DNA from: Zarea fungicola
Taxonomy: Eukaryota > Ascomycota > Sordariomycetes > Hypocreales > Cordycipitaceae
DNA length: 64,000 nt
Direction: 5' to 3'
Assembly: GCA_900169235.1 (NCBI GenBank)
Contig: FWCC01000080.1
Location: 186,001-250,000, forward strand
Within the stretch, counting starts at the first letter, position 1. Each line of letters opens with the position of its first letter. The translations under genes were made by a program, and so were the position numbers. The notes beneath the pieces were generated by a model. It had not been told where the DNA came from. It saw only the letters and a list, made by a program, of their open reading frames with translations, and ran no database searches. Below, one piece after another: positions 10,066-19,662 of the stretch.

Positions 10066-11554
10066 TTAGAAAACAACCGTCAGCTTCCATCCCGTTCTGC
10101 CAATCCTTGCCACCAGTGCGCCAGTTGTGCCAACCAACATAAAAGTCCCTGCAAATATCTTCATGCCAACCAAGCCGCCATGACCCTGGAGAATCTTCCC
10201 CGCGATTGGTGTTGCAAGAAGACCGCCAACACATCCAACTAGCGTTGAGATGCCATTCCGATATCCAATCTCCTCAATTGGTGACAGCTGCGCAATAAGC
10301 GCCGGCACGAGTGAAATATAGGCACCCGAAAATATACCAAAGAGCACAGCAAAAGCAACAATGCTACCATCATTTGAGGCCGGAATCCACAATGCCACAA
10401 TCAAAGTGCCCGCTGTGTAGCAAGCCACAATAAATGCGTTGAACCGGCCAAACTTGTCTGCCAGGAACCCTGAGCATAGGCGGCCAACCAGACTAACACA
10501 AAGTGTCAACGCAGCTCGGACAGAACACATTGAATTCCGTACAACTCACCTTGAAGCATTGTAAAATGCCACTAGATTCTGGGACAGCCTTGCATTCGTT
10601 CCAGCCATGACCGCTGCCGTCGGAAGATAGTCTATTGGCGTGTACAGCCCAAAAGGCACCAACGCGAGGCCAATGAGGAGAGCTACAAAGGGAAACTCGC
10701 GAAACGGCTTTCCGAGCTGTTTCCGGGTGGTTTTCTCCACGATAGGCGGATGGTGCATCCTCGTAGTCAAGTTCACAATAGTCAACATCCCGGCAATGAT
10801 AAAGGCAGCCGCTCGCATGGCCCAACCATATCCCACACTGTCAATGAGCGCATTGAGCAGGATCGGGAAGATTATGCCGCCAATACTAGACCCCGTCGCC
10901 AGGATTCCAAACGCAAGACCCCTTTTCTTGTCAAACCACCCGCTCACACAGGCAATGGCCGCGAGAGAGACGGCTGCGCTTCCCATTGCACTGCATGTGC
11001 CTTGAGATAGGAGGAATTGGTAGTACTTTGTCGAGATGGAGGCCATCATCAGTCCAAAAACGTGCATGATGGAGCCGACCAACACAATGTAGCGAGGGCC
11101 ATATCTGTCAAAAACCTGACCCAATACTGGGCCAACTGCAGACATGAAGAAAATCTGTAGAGCAGGAATCCAGGCAATTTGGCTGGGTGAGTAGTCTTGG
11201 AGCGGCCCGTGCTGATAATACTGCTGGAATGTGCCGACACCTACGTGTGGGATAGATTAGCTAAATCTGGTCGCCCGGCGTGGTGGTGAACAGAGGAAAT
11301 GACGAACTATTAATCCAGCCGTAACTGCAAAAACTGCTACACCATGCCCCCAGCAGTACAAGCCAAGCAGCTGCTCCCGTATCAACGTCGCTTTTTGTTT
11401 CGTCTTTTATTTGGCTAAAGCTGATCGTGGAATCCTCGGAAAGTTGTGGCGTAGAGGAGCTGTCGCGGGGATACTCAGTTGGCAGCACATACTTTTCGTA
11501 TTGAGACTCTGGATCGGTCAAAACCGCTCTATCTTTGTTATTGTGGCAAGACAT
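10066..11554 (-). CDS. MFS transporter, monocarboxylate-porter type
   Basis: Three exons (11554-11308, 11240-10550, 10492-10066) joined in phase give 454 residues. The introns are 67 and 57 bp; the second has a GTGAGT donor. A hydrophilic N-terminal tail (about 65 residues) is followed by 12 predicted membrane spans. Family marks are GAWCSSFCSYGWIN in TM1, the TM2-3 loop GQVFDRYGPRYIV, the GWFDKKRGLAFGI segment, and GFLADKFGRFN between TM8 and TM9. This is the fungal MCT-like group of the major facilitator superfamily, which moves monocarboxylates or small organic acids across the plasma membrane. The substrate cannot be read from the sequence. The gene is divergent from the FAD oxidoreductase at 12079 and shares about 520 bp of promoter with it. 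Confidence 0.9.
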
Positions 11555-12078
11555 TGTGCGACAGAAAATAACTAGGAGGACTCATGTGTGTCGAACTGGG
11601 TAGAATAAATTATTTCATCTTGGCTACCGTGTATATTTATTGCTATAACACGCGCAACCAAAGCTGTCTTCTAAATGATATAAAATGTTGTGTCGGCCGA
11701 ACCGGTTCTCTCAAAATATAAAGTAACGTGTGAGCCATTCCTATTCTCTTGTGCAGTTTCGCGCTCTGTCCAACGCATAGTCGCAACTGTGGATGAGACA
11801 CGCCAGGGTCCAGCTTCGGCTCGTACGAAGCGGCGGAATGTGGCGTTGGTGCAAAGAACCCACCATATTATTAATTACTAGCTGTGCCAAAAGTTTGATC
11901 TGATAAGCGGCCGGGCCTCGCGAGCTCGGTGAATTTGGTAACTCGCGCGAGCCGGCTCGGCAGCCAGGCCGGGACTCGGCGGGCATCCCGCCACGTTTAT
12001 AAATACTTTCCACGGCCATTACACGTCCCCAAGTTAAATCCGACAACTTCTTGTACCTTGCATCATCGATTGTAAAAC
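11555..12078. promoter_or_regulatory. Divergent promoter region
   Basis: This stretch separates the MFS transporter from the FAD oxidoreductase. Bases about 11909-11985 hold a dense set of CGG/CCG triplets, the half-site used by Zn2Cys6 regulators. A TATA-like TTTATAAATA lies at about 11996-12005, some 75-80 bases before the ATG at 12079. Control of both genes by the zinc-cluster gene at 14274 is plausible but inferred. Confidence 0.45.
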
Positions 12079-13609
12079 ATGGCCTCTGGATTTCTTGTCG
12101 TTGTCGGAGGGAGCTATGTTGGTTCGTCTTCACCGGCTGTTGTACCTAATAAAACCGCTAACTAATTCATGCTTCAGGTGTCAAGGCATCTCAGCAGCTC
12201 GCAGCCGGCTTTAGCGGTCGCTTTCGCGTATTATTAATAGAGAAGCAATCTCACTTTGGGCATCTCTTTGCCTTTCCGCGCTTCGCATCCGCCATTGGAG
12301 TCAAGACGCAAAAGGCATTTATCCCATATCAAGGCGCCTTCAAGGACGCACCAGCTGGGTCCATCGATGTTATTCAGGCCAGAGTCACCAACGTCACCAA
12401 CGGAGCAGTGCAGCTGGACAGGACGGTCTTGCTAAATGATCAGCATGTCGATTCTATTCCCTATCGCTATCTCGTAAGTTTTTTTATTGGTCTTTCAACC
12501 CTATGAAAGGCTACCGTCATTTTTCAAGACTAATAGTCGCTAAAACTACTCCAGGTTTTGGCCACTGGTACCCAGCTCGCTGCGCCATCCAGCATGCCCA
12601 GCACAGAAAAGCTTGAGGGAATAAAGTACCTGCAAGATCATGCGCAGCGCGTCGGTAAAAGCTCAAAAATTGTCATCATTGGCGGCGGTGCGGTGGGCGT
12701 GCAGATGGCGACCGACATCAAGGAACTCTACCCAACCAAGTCGGTCACCCTTGTGCATTCGCGCCAGGTCGTCATGAACAACTTTCACCCTCAGCTGCAC
12801 GAAATCGTCAAGGCGAGATGTGCTGAGCTCGGTATCGAGCTGGTTGTCGGCTCCAGAGTAAAGCTACCACCAAACGGCTACCCAACTAGTGGTGACTTTT
12901 ACGTGGAATTGCAGGATGGCACCAAGATTCCATCAGACCTAGCGGTAGGTACTCACACCAGAGAAATGGGAACTTGGCGTACTAACCAGTTAAATCTACC
13001 CAGATTATATGTACCGGTCAGATTCCGCATTCGAATATTCTCAAATCTTTGTCTCCGGAGTCAATTGACGAATCCGGGTTCGTGCGCGTCTTGCAAACCT
13101 TGCAGCTCAATGACTCAAAGCACCCCAACATCTTCGCGATTGGAGATGTCGCCGCGACTGGTGCTCCCAAAGCAGCGCGACCGTAATTTTTTTCCCCATT
13201 CACTTTCAGAATAATTACTAATGCCGTACTAGGGGAATGGCGCAAGCCGAGATTGTGGCGAGGAATATTCAGCACCACTTGAACAATGAGCCGCTGGAAG
13301 TCTATGCTCCCACTAATCCACCAGCGATTCACCTGACACTGGGCATCGTAAGTCTTTCTGCTCACTGCGCCTCTGTGAGATGGTTCATCTTTCTAATGCT
13401 GTTCTGACCTGCCCACAGGCCAAAAATGTAATATTTCGCAACCCTGCGCAAGGCGCAACTGAAACATACACGGACTTTAGAGAGGATGGGTAAGCTTCAA
13501 TCCAGAACGAACTGGGAAATATGCTGATAGTTTCACGATTAGGCAACTTGATATGGGCATTGATGGTGTGTGGACGCGCCGTGGTGGTGGTGGTGACTCC
13601 ATGCTTTAG
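12079..13609 (+). CDS. AIF/FSP1-like FAD-dependent pyridine nucleotide oxidoreductase
   Basis: Seven exons (12079-12121, 12178-12473, 12555-12944, 13004-13182, 13233-13347, 13419-13489, 13543-13609) join in frame to 386 residues. The first Rossmann motif is VVVGGSYVGVKA near the N-terminus. The second, for NAD(P)H, is IVIIGGGAVGVQMA around residue 150. A CTGQIPHS segment and the flavin-binding FAIGDVA follow. The C-terminus MGIDGVWTRRGG resembles that of AMID/FSP1 proteins. Such enzymes oxidise NAD(P)H and reduce quinones or other acceptors. No membrane anchor or targeting signal is evident. The neighbours (MFS transporter, TauD dioxygenase, SRPBCC protein, regulators) suggest a role in a catabolic or secondary-metabolic set, but the substrate is unknown. 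Confidence 0.88.
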
Positions 13610-14273
13610 AAACTTACCACGGTGGTAATTGACATAATAATTTAGCTTCCATGCGTAGGAGCGAAATGAAAGAGGATAATTTAATGATATAAATTCTAGA
13701 AGACCACCGTTGCTGACCTCGAAGTTCGAAATTCGAGATCATCACGATCTAGGACGCCTACAATTTATGAACTACGAACCAGATTACCTTGGCCAGGACA
13801 TAGAAGCGCCGCTGAAAAGTTTCAAGTTGCTATAAAAAGCCATTGAAAGGTTACAATACGACAGTATGGTGTCCCACTTAGAGAGCCGATCGAGGCAACA
13901 AATTCTAGGAACGTTTGAGGGGTGGTATAGGGTAAACACGACGCCTCACCAATGCTTCAACGCAACCCTCGGTTCGGCCGAAGCATTCGGAAGAGCCGGA
14001 ATCCGCCGCCACATACAACATGAGTCGAACTTGCCTTCTAGACTTGGCAGATCAGATAACCCCCCTGGCCAAAACCAATTCTCCTGCATTGAAACCGAGT
14101 TCCGACGGGTTATTATTCCTAGGCTGTCATTTTCGGAATAACGACGGACCGTCGGCAACTCAAGTCCGATGGTGGGAGCCTTCTCTGTCCAAGGATCGCT
14201 GTACGGCGATGAACGCTCAAGGGAAACAACTGAAGCTTGTCACGGAATATTGCATCAAATAATTCCCAGTCCA
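13610..14273. other. Intergenic region upstream of a regulator gene
   Basis: Short open frames here (13866-14141, 14020-14262) overlap each other and the extended frame of the regulator, and have no recognisable domain. They are probably 5' leader. The region contains CGG-rich words around 13975-14000. Confidence 0.4.
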
Positions 14274-16547
14274 ATGACGGACAATCTGCGCCCACCATCA
14301 CCTACTGCGCCTTCTGGCCGCCCTGAACGAAAGCGGCGGCGAAAGATTTGGTCCTGCAGTGAATGTAGAAACAGGAAGCTCCAATGCGACCGAACGCTAC
14401 CAGCCTGCGGTCGTTGTACCAAGGCAAACAAGCCCGGACTTTGTATCTACATTGATGATGTCGATTTACTTCCCGGTGTGTCGGCCAGCAACCCCAACAC
14501 TGTACTGCATGGCCGATTCGGACACACAACTCAAACCGCGTCGCCCACATCGAATGAAGCTGCCTGTTGCAACAATGCAGAGCTGCTCCAAAGAATTGGG
14601 CAGCTCGAGGATGCTTTGAAGCATCAAACGCCTAGCGCCACAAATGCGCAAAACACATATAGACTTCCCCCAACACCAGCATCCACTGTCGCTCGCCAAG
14701 AGCCGTATCGAAGCAATGGTGATGCCACGTTTTTGCACGGCCAATCTTTCCAGACGCGATTCAATGGCAGCACGCATGAAGGTCTATCGGTGAACCACAT
14801 TCCTGGATTTTCTGATTTCATGACAGAACTCTTTGAGAGGTTTCCAACAATCAGCCGCGTCCGTCTGCAGACTCGAGCGTCTGATAATGCAACCAATTTA
14901 ACCGTTTTAAATATTAGCCCGCCACTACCTGCGCAGCTGAGCGATCTGCTGCCCAACAGAATTGAAGCCGATCAGTTGGTGCAATTGTTCATGGATACGT
15001 ATGGCTGTGTGTATCACATTCTGCACCTGCCAAGCTTCCATAAAGACTATGAAAATTTCTGGCAGGGCAAAGAAGTCAACTCGAAATTCGTCATTGTGCT
15101 CATCCTCATCGTCGCCGTATCCTTGTGCCTGTCGTCAAAGGCGACGGCAGATTCATCACGTCAGCAGGCAACGACAATGATTCGATCGTGTGAGCAATGG
15201 CTTGTGACCAATTTTCTAAAATACAATACCATATACGATGTCCAAATATCTGTTTTGCTTATATTTGCAAGGCAGATCAATGCAAAAAGATTCAAGAAGA
15301 CTTGGGCTCATGCCGGGAAAACAGTTCGAGATTTAATGTGTGCGGGGCTTCATCAAGAACCCAGCATTCTAAAGGACGGAGTCTCGGCACTCGACAAGGA
15401 GATGCGCCGGCGAATCTGGTTTGCTGCCGCCGAGTTTGAACTGCAAGCATCGTTTGAGCAGGGCATGCCGGCTATGCCGTGGCAGGATCAGAGCGATATT
15501 CTCCCGCCAAGGAACATACAGGATGATGAGATGGAGCCAGACCAGGTTCCGGAATCGCGGCCCGCGCAGGAATTTACACCAACCTCGTATCTGGCGGTCG
15601 CAAGTAGCAGTATTTTCTTGCGGCATACCCTCAATAATATCCTCAACAATGTGCGACACGATTTATCCTTTGAGGAGACAAAGGATTTTACAGATAAAAT
15701 AGATGCCCTGTTGGCGGAAATACCGACGTGGGCAGACCCCCGCTCTGACTTGCCTCGCGTTCTCCTCTCGATCAACCTTCAGCAATATAAAATTGTCTTG
15801 CATGACAGACAAGTTCGGCGAACGGCATCCGCTGCCGAGAGAAGCTTCTCGAAAATGATTATTCTCGACACAGCCACGAAGATGATCCACAGCCACCGAG
15901 CGATACTTGACAGTGGCAGCACCGCCCTGGAAATGCTGAATGGGGACCTTGTCAGGACGACCCTGTTGATATGCCAGGTGTATTTAACCCTGGACCCGCG
16001 AACCGAGATTCTGCTTAGTAGAGTCGCGGAGACGGAGGGTGTAGCGGCCATCAATTCTGCCGTCACTATGCTCAAAGAAAAAGTCGTCCGCTACGGCGGC
16101 GACCAGAGGCACATGCTGAGCGCTGTTGCCGCCAGTAAATTTCTGCGATTAAAGAATGAGCCGGACACGAGGGAGACTGTCATGCGGGATGCACTGAGCG
16201 AATGCGTATCGATTGTCAACGGGTTTGCTGGTGGGCTGCAGGACAGAGCGAAGCCATTCCTCGATATGCAACGGACTGTCAATGATGCTTCCAAAAACGG
16301 CGATGTTTCTGATCAACAACATCAGGATCAAGAGCAGCAAAAGCAGCAAAAGCAGCAAAAGCAGCAAAAGCAGCAAAAGCAGCAAAAGCAGCAAAAGCAG
16401 CAAAAGCAGCAAGAAGAACAGTCCTTGGCTGAGGCGAGTGCTGAGATGATTTTGGGACCGCTCAATGTAGAGTCCTGGTGCTTGGGGGAATGGGATTTCG
16501 ACGACTACTGCATGGACTATCAAGACTTTGCTGTGATACCGCTGTGA
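14274..16547 (+). CDS. Zn(II)2Cys6 transcription factor
   Basis: The protein has 757 residues from the ATG at 14274 (MTDNLRPPSP), chosen because it places a basic stretch (ERKRRRK) and the zinc cluster at the N-terminus. The cluster runs CSECRNRKLQC then CGRCTKANKPGLC, spacing C-x2-C-x6-C-x6-C-x2-C-x8-C. A fungal-specific regulator middle domain follows (from about residue 230, with the FMDTYGCVYHILHLPSF and RRIWFAAAEFE segments). Near the C-terminus a Gln-Gln-Lys run of eight units is followed by an acidic aromatic tail, a possible activation region. No intron is required. The gene lies between the FAD oxidoreductase and the TauD dioxygenase and is a candidate regulator of that set. Confidence 0.9.
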   Translation: MTDNLRPPSPTAPSGRPERKRRRKIWSCSECRNRKLQCDRTLPACGRCTKANKPGLCIYIDDVDLLPGVSASNPNTVLHGRFGHTTQTASPTSNEAACCNNAELLQRIGQLEDALKHQTPSATNAQNTYRLPPTPASTVARQEPYRSNGDATFLHGQSFQTRFNGSTHEGLSVNHIPGFSDFMTELFERFPTISRVRLQTRASDNATNLTVLNISPPLPAQLSDLLPNRIEADQLVQLFMDTYGCVYHILHLPSFHKDYENFWQGKEVNSKFVIVLILIVAVSLCLSSKATADSSRQQATTMIRSCEQWLVTNFLKYNTIYDVQISVLLIFARQINAKRFKKTWAHAGKTVRDLMCAGLHQEPSILKDGVSALDKEMRRRIWFAAAEFELQASFEQGMPAMPWQDQSDILPPRNIQDDEMEPDQVPESRPAQEFTPTSYLAVASSSIFLRHTLNNILNNVRHDLSFEETKDFTDKIDALLAEIPTWADPRSDLPRVLLSINLQQYKIVLHDRQVRRTASAAERSFSKMIILDTATKMIHSHRAILDSGSTALEMLNGDLVRTTLLICQVYLTLDPRTEILLSRVAETEGVAAINSAVTMLKEKVVRYGGDQRHMLSAVAASKFLRLKNEPDTRETVMRDALSECVSIVNGFAGGLQDRAKPFLDMQRTVNDASKNGDVSDQQHQDQEQQKQQKQQKQQKQQKQQKQQKQQKQQEEQSLAEASAEMILGPLNVESWCLGEWDFDDYCMDYQDFAVIPL
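16333..16413 (+). repeat. 9-bp coding microsatellite (Gln-Gln-Lys)
   Basis: About eight to nine copies of CAGCAAAAG in frame encode a QQK run near the end of the zinc-cluster regulator. Such runs change length easily between strains. Confidence 0.9.
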
Positions 16548-16768
16548 TCTGGTTGTGGGATAATTACTTTCCTGCAATAACTTTTGTCACAAGAAACCAT
16601 CTCTAGCTCGCTGAGCGCGGGTGACACCGCCATCGATACAGATACATGCGCACACGTGGACAGATCATTGCAATGCAGTCAGTAAAAGAAGATTTCTTGT
16701 TCAGCTATAGACGTGCATCCTATAAATCGGGCATGACAATGTCAAGGAAATGAAAAGGGTGGTCTACT

Positions 16769-17882
16769 CTAAGGCAAGCCCATTCTCACATCGCTCTTCT
16801 CGTTCAATCCCCACGCCAGGCCGCTGTCATCATGGACAGTCGTGCGCCTCATGTCCCTACGGTACTTTGTGACGAACTCGCCGCCCGTGGCGCGGTGCAT
16901 GGTGCAGGTATTGTCCCACACAATCATGTCGCCCACGTCTTGCCACTCTACATTGACCACATACTTACCCTGCGTGGCGTGCGCAAAGAGCCTGTCGAGA
17001 ATAGCCTGCGACTCCTCCGCCGACGCCCCCTCGAGCGAGTGTATGTGCTTGGCCAGATAAAGGGTGCCCCGACCAGAGCGCTCGTGGGTCTGGAGCAGCT
17101 TGTGGCGGCTCATGAAGTACTCTGTCGGCTCGCTGTCTTTGTAGAAATCCGGCGCGGCCAACTTTTTCGAGTGCAAGAGGGAGTGGCGGGCCACAAAATC
17201 TCGCTCGTGAAGAAGTGCCTTGAGATTGTCATCCAAATCACGGTAGGCGGTCCGCATATCTGCGAATTCAGTGTTTCCACCAGTCCCGGCCGGTGGAAGT
17301 TCATGGGCAAGGAGCAAGGAGAATCCTGCTCGACGTGGATTAAAGCTCGAGTCCGTGTGGAACAGAGCGTTGCCCTGAGGCCAGGAGGAGAAAATATGTC
17401 AGCACTGATTTCACATGTAGTTTGCGCTTAATTCGCAACTCTGGTATACTTTGTTTGATTGGGCATGGGGGGAAGTTGGGTCCAGAAGACTGCCATCGTG
17501 GCCAATGTTGCCGACATCGAAGAGTTCATTGTATTTGAGGCGATGGGCACGTCCGGCTTTATTGTAGGGCGTGACATCGTCTAGCTCACCAAACCTTCTA
17601 GAGAGCTCAATGTGCGTTTCATCCGTCAGATTGGTCTGGCGAACGACGGCGAAACCGTGCTACTTGCGTGTTAGCGCAGCAATGACAGGATAATCCGTGT
17701 TTTGACCCGTGAATACTTGCATCTTTCACAGCCTGCTTAAGAAACTGAAAGTATTTCTCATCTACTCCGCTTGCAAAGCTCATGTTTGTAATGTTTGCAC
17801 CAAAGCCATTCTTCATCACTTCAAGTTGAGGCCCAGTGCCACTGGCGGCGACTGAGGACGAGGCTGCGGCGACGATTGACAT
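16769..17882 (-). CDS. TauD/TfdA-type 2-oxoglutarate-dependent dioxygenase
   Basis: Three exons (17882-17730, 17659-17450, 17374-16769) give 322 residues. The iron ligands are visible: HTD in GNALFHTDSSFN and the distal His in NTCTMHRATGG. The 2-oxoglutarate-binding arginine lies in RRDMRRTTVHDD. Other family marks are RRFGELDDVTPY and GGNTEFADMR. The second intron (75 bp, donor GTATAC) is certain from conservation. The first (17729-17660, donor GTGAAA) is the only choice I find that keeps frame, so its ends are less sure. Relatives hydroxylate or cleave sulfonates, phenoxyacetates and other small acids. With the nearby carboxylate-type transporter and FAD oxidoreductase this suggests breakdown or modification of an organic acid; the substrate is unknown. 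Confidence 0.87.
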
Positions 17883-18457
17883 GATTATTGTTTTCAGCGA
17901 ATACGAATTGTTTGATCTGGGTTACAGACTGCATCAAGTGTCCGCTTGGCCATTTAAATACTTGATTAATGAGCATATGACCTTTCAAATGCCGGTACCG
18001 GATGGTGATATTAGGCTATTCGGCAATCCGGCAATAGCAATCCCCCCACGCAGGCGACGCTACTTTCTGGGGATGAGGCGATCGACGATCTTAGCGAACC
18101 ATGTTTATTAATACTTTAAATATTTCATTAATTTAGTTTCTAGTTTTCTTCTTGCAGTAATTTGCATTGTTGCGGATTCTAGGTGGCAGTCGCTCAACTG
18201 ACTGTGCCATACTGTCGGGAGTGCGTAGGACAAGCGTCAACGTGCAGTTGTTGATGGATCAGAAATCGTGTTACCCCGCCACATGTTACTCTGCATGCGG
18301 GGGTGAATTATTTCTACCTGGATCAAGAAGTCTGTGTAAAGTGAATGGGTGCAGGGGGAGGACGAAGTGTGCCAGTCCCTGACCATGACGTCGTAAACAA
18401 CGGCAAAATATACAGCAGGTTTAGTCAATGAATTGAATATAGAAGCTCCGACCACAG
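17883..18457. other. Intergenic region, nothing recognised
   Basis: Upstream flank of the dioxygenase gene and 3' flank of the SRPBCC gene. CCGGTACCGG is a perfect palindrome at about 17993-18002 and could be a regulator site. No coding frame is supported. Confidence 0.4.
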
Positions 18458-19107
18458 CTACTTCTCACTCTCCACCCTCTTCTTCAAGTCACGATTGAAC
18501 CCTTCAAACCCCTCTTTTTGCTTCGAGCCCTGCGGGATAAGATTCATCGCAAAGGCCAATATCCCACTGAATTCCTCCGAGTGCACGAAAGTCGTTGTGC
18601 CGGGCTTCGGGCCGGGATCAAAGCGGAATGCGTGGTCGCCATACAATAAACCGGGGATGCTGCCGCGCCACTTGAGCTGCTCGGCCGAATTTTCCTTAGA
18701 AGAGAAAGAAGAAATCAGTTTAGTTTTATTCAACTTGCCAGAGAGAAACCAGGAAAAAGTTCAAACAGAGGAAAAGAAATTCCACAAGGGGTATACGAAG
18801 CGGTGGGACATACCAAAACCACTGGAGAAAATGATGCGGCTTCGAGTTTGACATTGAGTTTGTCGCCCTTTTCGAGGATGTCCTTTTGCTCGACGGGCTC
18901 AATGGATCGGATGAAGCCCTGCGTCCACTCGGGTATCCTCTTAAAGTCGAGTAACTGCATTTTGCCCACGCTGTCAGTGGACACTCATATACATGCAGGT
19001 GCGGGAAAGTAGCAATGAACTATAGAAAACTGCCAGACGTTTCTTACAACTTGTCTGACATGCTCCGGCGAGCTGTTGATTTCTGTAGTGGTTGTGACGA
19101 TGCCCAT
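18458..19107 (-). CDS. SRPBCC (START-like / polyketide cyclase-like) protein
   Basis: Three exons (19107-19048, 18954-18814, 18694-18458), all joined in phase 0 with GTAAGA and GTATGT donors, give 145 residues. The start MGIVTTTTEINSSPEHVRQV runs into LLDFKRIPEW, the typical first helix and strand of the fold. SFSPVVL, LKWRGSIPGLLYGDH and FVHSEEFSG follow. The fold is a ligand-binding helix-grip. Members bind or act on hydrophobic small molecules, and many fungal copies sit in metabolic clusters with no known reaction. The gene lies beside the TauD dioxygenase on the same strand, about 575 bp away, and may be co-regulated with it. Confidence 0.82.
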
Positions 19108-19662
19108 TTTTTTTTATCTTGGCTTGTGAGGTCTTGGAGAAAGTTGCAAAGTGCTATTGTTCAAAGGAACAGGCCGGCTATTTGCGTTGTAATATAAGTG
19201 TAGCACGGAGCTTACACCGGCCCGCCCAAGATACTCAAATACGCTTGAATAAACCATCGCCGACGGACGGCACACCTCTTAGAATTTGTGCAGCCGTGAT
19301 TCCTGGCCGTTTTCAGCTCCGTGATTAGTAGACTGGCTCGGAAGCTTCCCAATGCGGCTGGGCGACGGCGCTCAATCGGCGCCGCGATTTAGCGGCTCAG
19401 CTTCCGGCCAGATGCACATCAACTTGGTCTTTTTCGTTTGTCACCACGATGGTAGTTGTTTATTTTAATATATTTTGCTCTGGACGAAAATGAACTTGAG
19501 AGAGCCCCAGTTGGTTTTCTGGCCATCTTGCTACAAAGTGAGTCGGCAATACCGTCTGTGCACGAATGCATGCACAGCCCGACTTATATAGGAAACCTGC
19601 TCCAGATCATCGGTCGTATCACGGCGACGGAGCGCCGACAGCAAAGTGCAATTCTATACACA
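19108..19662. other. Intergenic region, nothing recognised
   Basis: Promoter of the SRPBCC gene and 3' flank of the next regulator. GC-rich words around 19340-19400 include repeated CGGC/GCCG motifs. No coding frame is supported. Confidence 0.4.

Noticed and set aside
14169..14273. Extended N-terminus for the regulator at 14274
   Set aside because: The extra 35 residues have no domain and would move the zinc cluster away from the N-terminus.
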